From Asterionellopsis glacialis (lineage: Eukaryota > Bacillariophyta > Plagiogrammaphyceae > Rhaphoneidales > Asterionellopsidaceae), in contig WKLE02000859.1 of NCBI GenBank assembly GCA_014885115.2, positions 11,520-26,122 of the forward strand: a stretch of 14,603 bases of DNA. The letters run 5' to 3'. Both the position numbers and the translations under genes were made by a program. Shown piece by piece: positions 1 to 6,636 of the stretch (position 1 is its first letter; every line of letters starts with the position of its first letter). The notes beneath the pieces are model-generated. The model searched no databases. It was not told where the DNA came from and saw only the letters and a program-made list of their open reading frames with translations.

Positions 1-625
1 AATTCAAGATGAGTTTGTACCAGAATTGTCATTGCTGTACCGGTAATGAAGGATTTTCCATGCCTTGCGAGTTTCACGAAACTCTTCACCCATACTGCAC
101 CAGAACCTCCATGATCGTATGGTCTATATTATGTTTAGACTTTGTAGAAACCTTTTTGACCTAGAGAGTAGCAAGAGCACATATTAGATGAAATATCAGA
201 ATACTGTATGTAAAATATCTGAAATTAAAATAGAAGTAGCAAATCAAATCTGAAGCACATTTTTCGTCAACTAGTCATTAAATTTGAGGAGAAAACTGAT
301 TTGATCACCTTTTTTACGGATACACTTGAACATATCATGATTTGAATAAAAAATCTCGAACGAGTTCAGTGTAAATCATCTATTCTAAACAAAGCATGTG
401 TATCTCTAGTAAGTTTTAAAATTTATGAACTTTAATTTCTATTTATATATATGAGGCCTTCAGCGCTGGTATGACCTTCACAGGTTCTTTTCCTGGACTT
501 GGTATTTTCAAACATAGCATGCGATGTAGCACAATCTGCATGAAATATTAATGTGGCGCATAAGAAATTCAACACTAACGCAGCCTGTTCTATCACAGTA
601 CGTCAACATATTCCCTGTACAATTA
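1..625. other. AT-rich stretch without a firm gene
   Basis: No convincing gene is seen. On the plus strand a frame is open from the window edge to a TAG at 162-164. It reads as a cysteine-rich peptide (C, H, C, C, then C and C within about 25 residues) and could be the tail of a gene starting outside the window, but nothing confirms this. The rest is AT-rich (runs such as tttatatatatga near 445-453) with many stops in all frames. A CCGGTA word at about 40-45 belongs to the word family found in other spacers of the window. Confidence 0.5.
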
Positions 626-1048
626 TTAGCGCTTGACGCAGGAGGAACCAAAGGCGGCCAAATCGAAACTGCCTCGAAAGCGGCCTCCTGGAAACGGTAC
701 TACGAGAAACCGGCCGCGTTTGGTTCCCGAGTTTTCAGTGGAAACTTCTAAATCTTTTTCATGAACTGAGCGTTTTGAATCAACTTGTTTCCTTTTATCT
801 ACCTCTTCTTTGTTATTGTGGTGAAGAAGCGATTCTTCGATAGAGACCATCAAGGATTTTTCAATATCAGTCAAACTTTCATTACAAGGATATGTTTTTA
901 TTGAAGGGCTTAGTTTACCCTCACACTGCTGAGGTCTTGTGGCTTGATGTAGTTCTGATAATTCTCCCTGTTCCGTATTTCTTCCTGACTCTTGCACAGG
1001 ACATTCGTCTCTGCCATCTTCCTCGCAGTAATCAAATACTTTAGCCAT
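626..1048 (-). CDS. hypothetical small disordered protein with Gly/Arg/Phe-rich tail
   Basis: Not a recognised family. The frame gives 140 residues from the ATG at 1046-1048, chosen because its context (AAAA before, G after) is better than that of the in-frame ATG at 1064-1066. The protein is hydrophilic, rich in Glu, Lys and Ser, and has no membrane segment. Residues 59-105 could form a charged helix. The tail, residues about 107-128, is unusual: Lys-Arg-Gly-Arg-Phe-Leu-Val, then Gly-Gly-Arg-Phe-Arg-Gly-Ser-Phe. The RFLV part matches the RFx[V/I] docking pattern read by SPAK/OSR1-type kinases, which is only a pattern match. The frame stays open upstream to a TAG just before a possible splice acceptor (ctttag) near 1131, so a 5' exon is possible. 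The opposite strand is partly open over the same tail (551-751), which weakens the case. It may be a real gene, a terminal exon or a relic. Confidence 0.4.
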   Translation of the reverse strand: MAKVFDYCEEDGRDECPVQESGRNTEQGELSELHQATRPQQCEGKLSPSIKTYPCNESLTDIEKSLMVSIEESLLHHNNKEEVDKRKQVDSKRSVHEKDLEVSTENSGTKRGRFLVVPFPGGRFRGSFDLAAFGSSCVKR

Positions 1049-2298
1049 TTTTAGGTAAGTCACCATACGCTGAATCTGTTTAGAGCGTTGGTGGTTAGTT
1101 GCGAAAGGTAGCAAATTGAGCCCTCTTTTCTAAAGTCTCAGTAGATAGACACACTGTTAGCTGGTTGTCCTTGAATGTTCCTTGCCTAATTCGAAATGTT
1201 TGTGTCATGTCCTTGAATACTCAACGCTTCCAAACATCTGCCAAAGAGCTGAAGGTCTCAAGAAGGACATATGAAAGTTCTGTGAAGAAACGAATCAAAA
1301 ATAGATACATCGCCAATTCCGACTGCTCATAGATCGACTTATCAAGATAGAATTTGTTATTATTTTTACTTACGTTGACTTGTATGAATATTTTTACGAG
1401 CTTAAATTTATGTAACATGATTCAACTACTTTGGCATACTCCGATCGTCTTTAGTACAAATTCTGTCAAATATGCGGAGAAGAGTGGATACGAACCAACG
1501 CAACATTTTTGATAGAAGGTACCTGTATGTCTAATCTACATTGATTGGTAATCAGTACCATCCGATTGACCATCGCTGTAAAAGACATATTATTATAATA
1601 TATTTAAGGTAATTTCATTGATGAAGAATTAATCCCGAAAACAATGTGTGACTCCGACCATTTTCGTGGCCACAATATTTTTACATAAAGATGTAAATCT
1701 AATTTGGATTGAGCCGTTTGATTCTTGATTTGCTGGCCAGCAGGCGATAGCAGCATTTGGATGATACTCTAGCAAATAATGATCATGCATGTGTACCTGG
1801 TAGTCCTAAGGACTAGACTACCAGTACCAGGCACTGGTTTTAACGGCATGCTCGTGCAGGTACAGTAGAGTGTTGGATAAGGGATAGGTTGGATTGTAGT
1901 TCTCTCTAGATAGTCCTGTAAAGTAGGTCCTATGATTTATAGGGAGAGGTCCTAAAATCGAAAAATAACATATTGTACATTTTTTATTTTATGTTTGCAT
2001 ACGACAAAACTACTGTAGTTAGAAGAATTGTCTCGCGGTATCATAAAAATAGATAGTGGCAATACTATAAGTTGTAGGACCTCCTCCAAGCTTAAGGTGT
2101 TGGTTTCCACGAAAGCAAAAACTCATATTCTTTTAAAAGACGCAAAGTAGATGCTACAATAGTACAACTTGCAAGTTGCAAAACTGCAGGAGCATTTGAC
2201 TTCAAACATCCACTAGCGTATGTGGTATCCGAAATGGTAATTTTTCTCGTGTCGAATGAAAATATTATAAAAACCAAAATGAATTTCAATTCTTGTAT
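1049..2298. other. intergenic spacer with several hairpins
   Basis: No supported gene in about 1.25 kb. Short open frames occur on both strands (1207-1332 plus; 2095-2330 plus, running into the antisense of the next gene), but they lack family features. Structures seen: an 11-bp direct repeat tgtccttgaat at about 1167-1177 and 1208-1218; a hairpin TTTACAT-AAAG-ATGTAAA at 1680-1697; the palindrome TGCTGGCCAGCA at 1731-1742; the hairpin pair at 1797-1824; and two AGGTCCTA words between 1920 and 1960. A tRNA-like T-arm on the minus strand around 1480-1500 was judged not to be a tRNA. The last part serves as the 3' region of the minus-strand gene ending at 2299. Confidence 0.6.
1797..1824. repeat. 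inverted repeat, 9-bp arms, with competing inner hairpin
   Basis: Arms CTGGTAGTC (1797-1805) and GACTACCAG (1816-1824) are perfect complements around a 10-nt loop. A second inverted repeat, TAGTCCT and AGGACTA around one central A (1801-1815), overlaps it, so the two hairpins exclude each other. The flanking ACC/CAGG letters belong to the GTACC word family that recurs in other spacers. Confidence 0.8.
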
Positions 2299-3060
2299 TC
2301 AGATCATCCCTGCCTTAATCATTGCTTCCACTCTCTCGTCAGGTCCCATATCAGAAAGCTTTTTCCCGTCGATTTTGCGATCATCTGGTCGCTTCTCCGC
2401 CAACTTCCGCCAAAGCATATTTCCATCCAGCTGTCGCTTCATTGCCTTAGTTCGCTGCTTACCGAAAAATCCAGGAATATGTTCAGCAAACTCCTCTTCA
2501 AGCTTGGGTATAAAACTGGGATCTCGAAGTGATAAAAACATGCTGGGCCGAGCGAATCCTAACCCCCCATAATCTCGTTTTCGCGGTTGTACCATATTTT
2601 CATCAAATTTTCCACTACCTGAAGTTGCTTTACCGCGTTTTAGTGAGTCAGGGTCTTCGTATGGTTTTGGTCTTCCAGATTGTTTTTCGGAAGCCAGTAG
2701 TAATTGTTCTATAAGCCATTGGAGACATGCTTCACTCTTATGATTCATTTTTCGTTTCTGTGTTGTTCCCTTGTCAAGTAAATCCTCGGTAGGGTTTGAT
2801 TTTTGTGTATTCTTTTGAGAAGTAGGTTTTCGTTCTTCCCTCCTACGTTTTTTGGCCTTGCGCCGCTCGATTCTTTCAGCTTTGGAAAGCACCAAGGCAC
2901 CACCACCGGTTGAGGCTTCTTCTGTTGTCTTTTTCGCTAGCATGGAGATCCAGTCGTCTGAATTTTTTTCTGCGGTAGAACCATTGGCGGCAGGTTCCTT
3001 CCCTGTAGTCTTACTCTTGCCTTTTGGAGTTTGGTGACTTTTTCGCTTCTTACCACCCAT
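2299..3060 (-). CDS. lysine/arginine-rich protein, probably nuclear or nucleolar
   Basis: The reading frame codes for 253 residues from the ATG at 3058-3060, which begins Met-Gly-Gly-Lys-Lys-Arg-Lys, a start typical of basic nuclear proteins. The frame stays open for another 95 codons upstream but contains no better ATG there. Residues 1-30 are Lys/Ser/Thr-rich. Residues 59-78 form a very basic stretch (RRKAKKRRREERK) that fits a nuclear or nucleolar localisation signal. The most structured part is about 160-222, with Tyr-Gly-Gly-Leu-Gly-Phe-Ala-Arg-Pro, then FLSLRDPSFIPKLEEEF, then GFFGKQRTKAMKRQ. The C-terminus (228-253) repeats Asp, Lys and Met. There is no signal peptide or membrane helix. 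I do not recognise the family. A role in ribosome biogenesis or RNA binding would fit the composition but is a guess. It is divergent from the flavoprotein gene at 3662, with about 600 bp between the starts. Confidence 0.8.
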   Translation of the reverse strand: MGGKKRKSHQTPKGKSKTTGKEPAANGSTAEKNSDDWISMLAKKTTEEASTGGGALVLSKAERIERRKAKKRRREERKPTSQKNTQKSNPTEDLLDKGTTQKRKMNHKSEACLQWLIEQLLLASEKQSGRPKPYEDPDSLKRGKATSGSGKFDENMVQPRKRDYGGLGFARPSMFLSLRDPSFIPKLEEEFAEHIPGFFGKQRTKAMKRQLDGNMLWRKLAEKRPDDRKIDGKKLSDMGPDERVEAMIKAGMI

Positions 3061-3661
3061 GATACCGAAATGAATCACCAATGAATATGCTGTGCCGGTA
3101 GATGAAGAGATTTGAGTTAACTTGTGATTTGTTCTCGTCGAGGTTTCACGACATTCTTTTCGTTGCGTCTCGTCGAAAGGTCCTGTGTGCCGGGAGCGAA
3201 CGTCTTGATCTTCTGAAGCAGCAATACAATAAGTTGGTGTGGGTCTGTCCGCAGATGCAAAATTTGGTTGGCTTTCAGCGGGCTCTTGGGCCTCCCTCTC
3301 CCTACCGTTACGGTAGGACCTACTGTAAAACGGCAGGTAGTCCAAGTTACGGTTCTCGTGTGCAGAACCTCGTACTCAAGACTGAGTCCGACTAGTAAGG
3401 TACTAGCTCCTACCTCCCCATAGAGACCGAAGCTGGAGGAGACCCAGGGAAGAGAGGAGAATCTACAAAAATTTCAGGCAAGATGACAAAAAATAATAAG
3501 ATATCATGTCATCTCATCCGACTTTCTAGTCCTAGAAACTTATCACGCACTTCCAGCGTCCACCATCATCCACGGACACAAAACACTTGAAGGCATTCTA
3601 ATGCATGGACAGTGTCTAAGGGAAAAAGAATCATCATCATAACGGCATAAAAGTAAACAAG
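3061..3661. promoter_or_regulatory. shared upstream region of two divergent genes
   Basis: This 601-bp spacer separates the starts of the basic-protein gene (minus) and the flavoprotein gene (plus), so it must hold both promoters unless they lie in transcribed sequence. No clear TATA box or initiator can be assigned. The minus-strand frame of the neighbouring gene is open from 3345 to its ATG without a stop. A 17-bp near-perfect palindrome lies at 3301-3317. The part 3460-3530 is A-rich. Confidence 0.5.
3301..3317. repeat. 17-bp palindrome (8-bp arms, one central base)
   Basis: CCTACCGT and ACGGTAGG flank a single T at 3309. A related word, CCTACCGTTGAAGGTAG, sits near 14330-14346, and TACCGGTA words occur elsewhere, so this looks like a member of a repeated spacer motif. 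It could also be a dimeric regulator site, since it lies between divergent genes. Confidence 0.7.
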
Positions 3662-4414
3662 ATGATTTATCGATCGTCCTGGCGTTTGAACTCGACTTTA
3701 GCCTTTTTTCTTTGCTCCAGTAGATCTCTGTCGACATCTTCGTCAACCGTAAATGCATTAAATATTGCTATCATCACGGGTACAACAAGAACCGATGGTC
3801 CCCCACGACCAATTATTGGACCGCGTGTTTCCAAGTTTATTCAGTCAAGTTTGGAGCGACGAGGGAACAATATTGTTGCAGTATTGGATCCAAGAGAGAT
3901 TGAATTACCTCTTTTGCAAAAACCTCATTTTGCATATTCCAAAAGTCAAGTTCCCGACGAGTTACGGGACATGCATTCTCTTTTGGAGAAGGCGGATGCG
4001 TATGTGACAATTACCCCAGAATATAACCATGCACCATCTCCAGGTTTGCTCAATGTTTTGAACCACTTTGGATCGTCAACCTTTGGTTTCAAACCAAGTG
4101 CTATTGTATCATATTCTGCAGGTCAGTGGGGTGGTACACGGGCAGCACATTCCCTTCGGCCCATTCTTTCAGAGCTTGGTTGTTTGCCCGTATCTGCCAT
4201 GATTCATGTCCCATTTGCTCAGCAAGTGTTCGATGATAATGGAACGGTAGTTGGAGGTGAAAGTGAAGAAACCAAATGGGTCAGTTATGTCGATCGGTGT
4301 TTGTCACAACTCGAATGGTGGGGAGAAGCAGCCAAAAATCATCGGAAGGAATCTGACCCTACAATTGCGTCTCCAGTATTTACAAAGTCACCTTCTCAAC
4401 GAAATGCTCCATGA
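3662..4414 (+). CDS. NADPH-dependent FMN reductase-like flavoprotein
   Basis: A 250-residue flavodoxin-fold protein of the NADPH-dependent FMN reductase type (FMN_red superfamily), whose members bind FMN and reduce flavins, quinones, azo compounds or metals with NAD(P)H. Seen in the sequence: a first beta strand and phosphate-binding loop at 33-56 (NIAIITGTTRTDGPPRP, with later Gly and Arg); the conserved Thr-Pro-Glu-Tyr-Asn stretch at 118-131 ending in Pro-Gly-Leu-Leu-Asn, which in the family contacts the flavin; and Tyr-Ser-Ala-Gly-Gln-Trp-Gly-Gly at 151-158, the second flavin-side loop, followed by a helix. The core covers about 33-222. Residues 1-31 are extra, rich in Ser, Arg and hydrophobic residues without acids, and look like a mitochondrial or secretory leader. 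The last 25 residues are polar. The start ATG has a favourable context (AACAAGATGA). No intron is needed. Substrate and partner cannot be inferred. Confidence 0.9.
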   Translation: MIYRSSWRLNSTLAFFLCSSRSLSTSSSTVNALNIAIITGTTRTDGPPRPIIGPRVSKFIQSSLERRGNNIVAVLDPREIELPLLQKPHFAYSKSQVPDELRDMHSLLEKADAYVTITPEYNHAPSPGLLNVLNHFGSSTFGFKPSAIVSYSAGQWGGTRAAHSLRPILSELGCLPVSAMIHVPFAQQVFDDNGTVVGGESEETKWVSYVDRCLSQLEWWGEAAKNHRKESDPTIASPVFTKSPSQRNAP

Positions 4415-5114
4415 AATGACAGGAGAAAGTAAGCACAGAAAGTGATTTAAAAAAATGGTCCAAGATTATTTTTTGAAGGTGTCGACCCCATTTCTTTTTC
4501 TGCCTAAACCTCGACCATAAAATGTTAGATGAAGTTTTTCATGAGTAACATTAATTTCTAATTGAATATTTTGGCCCATAGGTCGATGTGATTGGTTAGG
4601 CCTTAGATCCTATATGTAGACTATATTACCGGTACAGATGAGAGATTCTTAAGTTGTGATGGCTTTGAACGCTCGGGCCGCCTGTGATGCGGAACTATTT
4701 TCTCGCTCTCGAAAAAGAATCTCCCGTAAGGACCTACATTATTCCTAATACCAGGTAAGTACACAAGGATAGATGAAGAGGATTACCGGTAAGGTAGACT
4801 ACATATGCACAAACTGTGATGAGTGATGAGACTGTGATGAGTGATGACAAAAGTTTTTTCACTCCCGGGAGTCTTGGGAGGGACAAATAGTTGGGTGCAT
4901 ACACAACCTGTTGAGTGTTGAGTATTCCATTTTTCCGGATTTGCCAGTCAGGCATGTCTGAACAAAGTGGTATGTACGTCTGAACACAAAGCGGCGTGTC
5001 TCAAGAGTTGCAGTACTGTAACAAGTCTGAAATAATGGACATTAAAGAATCGATAATCCGTGTGTTGTTGTTATAAAGTTCATAAACAAGCGAAAGAAGA
5101 AAAACCAGAATAAA
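4415..5114. other. intergenic spacer with tandem repeat
   Basis: No gene is supported in these 700 bp. The region includes the 3' end of the flavoprotein transcript and the upstream region of the small gene at 5115. It holds CCGGTA words near 4629 and 4784, the 18-bp tandem duplication at 4813-4848, the palindrome CTCCCGGGAG at 4862-4871, and an imperfect direct repeat of GTCTGAACAAAGTGG near 4966 and 4979. The last 80 bases before 5115 are A-rich, as expected for a 5' leader. Confidence 0.6.
4813..4848 (+). repeat. 18-bp tandem repeat, two copies, with GTGATGA heptamers
   Basis: The unit actgtgatgagtgatga plus one base occurs twice head to tail (4813-4830 and 4831-4848), differing only in the last base (g, c). 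Each unit itself holds two GTGATGA heptamers, giving four at 4816, 4823, 4834 and 4841. The heptamer fits the C-box consensus RTGATGA of box C/D snoRNAs, and CTGA tetramers lie at 4968 and 4980, but no terminal stem is seen and the spacing is long. A regulator-binding cluster or simple slippage is equally possible. Confidence 0.75.
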
Positions 5115-5507
5115 ATGAGTTACTCAAGTAAAACCAACGGATCTAAAAAGAGGACTGGAATAGTTCAAAAATGGAAGGAACTGCCTGGTAAAACAAAATG
5201 TGATATTTTACTTACAGGTGGTAAAATTGCTTTAACTGCAGCAACATTAGGGGCGGCAGGTCCTGTACTTTTTACAGATGAATTCATGGGTACTACCTCA
5301 ACCGAAGATTTGTCTTACGAACAAGAATGGGCTTTGGATGCAGTTACAGTCGATCCTATTGATCTTGCTGATAATGATTTTGATAGCGGTACCACTACGA
5401 CTAGCAGTAAACAAAGCTCCCGCAACCGGAAAGGTCCTCCTAGTAATCCCAAATTAGGAACAGCAAGTAAAAAAAAGGCAGGCGTAGGAAATAGATATAA
5501 GTATTAG
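5115..5507 (+). CDS. small hypothetical protein with one hydrophobic segment
   Basis: A 130-residue protein I do not recognise. The first 28 residues are basic and polar (Ser, Lys, Thr). Residues 31-53 form a Gly/Ala/Leu-rich hydrophobic stretch that could be a single membrane helix or a buried helix. Residues 54-92 are acidic (Asp and Glu, with EQEWALDAV and PIDLADNDFD). Residues 93-130 are Ser, Thr, Asn and Lys-rich and end in Asn-Arg-Tyr-Lys-Tyr, probably disordered. If the segment spans a membrane, the basic N-terminus and later acidic part would lie on opposite sides. The start ATG lies in an A-rich context (AATAAAATGA) that looks like a genuine leader. Codons prefer A or T in the third position more than the peptidase gene does. 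No homologue-based function can be offered. It stands alone between two long spacers. Confidence 0.65.
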   Translation: MSYSSKTNGSKKRTGIVQKWKELPGKTKCDILLTGGKIALTAATLGAAGPVLFTDEFMGTTSTEDLSYEQEWALDAVTVDPIDLADNDFDSGTTTTSSKQSSRNRKGPPSNPKLGTASKKKAGVGNRYKY

Positions 5508-5775
5508 GTTTATATAAAGTAACAAGTGATGATATTTTATGCTTCTAAAAAAATCAATTTAATTTTTCAAACCGATGCATGCTAAAGTCTGATTTAATAG
5601 ATTTTGTTCAGAACGTTATGCATTGGTGAAATGTTCATATTAACCCAACCTGACGATCACTGTTTGGCTATCTAAAAAACTTACATGTTTAAGAAAGAAA
5701 GATAATTAGTTTTTCAATATTTTGTCTTTTAGAAAGAGGAGCTTCGATAAAAAGAGTGGCTTTATTGGTTGAGGA

Positions 5776-5804
5776 GTCCAGCAGTCAGGAACTAACTGCT
5801 GGAC
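5776..5804. repeat. perfect 10-bp stem, 9-nt loop
   Basis: GTCCAGCAGT at 5776-5785 and its exact complement ACTGCTGGAC at 5795-5804 enclose the loop CAGGAACTA. It is the longest perfect stem I saw in the window with a short loop. It does not share the GTAC/CCGGTA words of the other spacer palindromes. No run of T follows that would suggest Pol III termination directly behind it. Confidence 0.85.
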
Positions 5805-6228
5805 ATGGAAGAAATCGAAAACATTAGATACTTGTCACTGATGCTTACACTAGACAAGTTATTATTTTTCTTTCTTTAGTACAAACACATAACTTTTTGA
5901 AATTGAGAACCAAAGCCCATGTGTACGTTTTGAATAATTCTTCTATTAAGTGATTTAGATCTTTAGGTGAAAGTAGAGTAGAGAGAGGGACAAAGAGAGT
6001 AAAAGGCATCATCCATCTACAGACCTTTTTTTTCGAAAGAGGATTGTGCTCACGGACGTTTTTACAGTAGTAGTCCACGAGTACTGTACAATGCTTTCAA
6101 GAACAACCCAAATTAAGAAGAAGAATTTGTGTTATTTGAATATTATTATATTCATTGCTACATTTTCTCCCGCAAGTCCTACCAACATATTTTCAATTGA
6201 GTACATAGGTATAGTTGAAAAGGTACCG

Positions 6229-6267
6229 AGTTCAAGGTACCAGGTACCTGGTAATTGTACCAGGTAC
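6229..6267. repeat. GTACC palindrome cluster including a 16-bp perfect palindrome
   Basis: TACCAGGTACCTGGTA at 6238-6253 is a perfect 16-bp palindrome. After four bases (attg) the left half repeats as TACCAGGTAC at 6258-6267. Another GGTACC lies just before at about 6222-6227. The same words recur at 13691-13765 and 14384-14540. Confidence 0.85.
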
Positions 6268-6636
6268 GTATCTACGATGGATCCATGCAGGGGCGACATC
6301 ATTGGAATACACATTTCTCTATTCTACGTGTGATTCAGTATAGTTTTTCGAAGAAAATCGTGCCTCTGTTGGTACAGACCTTATGTATCAAGTTTTCCTA
6401 GCATGGACACAAAGTTGAGCATTTTCATCAATCTTGTACAGTACCAGTACACAGTTCCGTGTTTTGTGCCTCTTGCCCACATTCGGCAGGGTTCTATCGG
6501 CATCACAAAAATGAATTGAGTTCATTCTGCATTTCTGCATACGCACGGTTGACACAACAAGCATAACAACACCCTGCTCGTCAGCTCTCTGTCAAAAGAA
6601 AGCTTCTCTTACGGCGGTGATAAACGTTTTTGCTCC

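Larger units (their letters stand above)
5508..6636. other. long intergenic spacer with hairpin and palindrome
   Basis: About 1.1 kb without a supported gene. Open frames at 5845-6078 (minus), 6046-6333 (plus) and 6132-6314 (minus) overlap one another, have no family features and cross the GTACC palindromes, so I leave them out. The 5' part is AT-rich and includes the end of the upstream transcript. Structures: the 10-bp stem at 5776-5804, the palindrome cluster at 6230-6267, and TGTAC/GTACA arms at 6435-6451. The last 100 bases, C-rich and ending in ttttgctcc before the ATG at 6637, probably hold the promoter and leader of the peptidase gene. Confidence 0.6.

Noticed and set aside
3..164. 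Cysteine-rich open frame at the window edge on the plus strand
   Set aside because: Only 54 codons, no start context or family motif beyond cysteine richness, and the upstream part is not visible.
1207..1332. 41-codon plus-strand frame rich in Lys and Arg
   Set aside because: It looks coding in composition but has no family features, no conserved partner, and lies in AT-rich DNA. It could only be a terminal exon or relic.
1474..1578. tRNA-like sequence on the minus strand, with a T-arm of GGTTCGTATCC and an A-box-like stretch
   Set aside because: The invariant A58 of the T-loop is T, the acceptor arms pair in only about five of seven positions, the T-stem has a mismatch, and no seven-base anticodon loop with T33 could be built. 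It is chance or a worn-out relic.
2095..2572. Plus-strand open frame of 159 codons overlapping the end of the basic-protein gene
   Set aside because: It has no suitable ATG in its first third, and the second half is the antisense shadow of the basic-protein gene.
5733..5827. Possible exon after a ctttag acceptor, reading about 30 codons through the 10-bp stem
   Set aside because: No upstream exon or donor could be paired with it, and the stem gives an alternative explanation for the non-random sequence.
6046..6333. Open frames on both strands across the GTACC palindromes
   Set aside because: They overlap each other on opposite strands, which palindromic low-complexity DNA favours, and have no family features.
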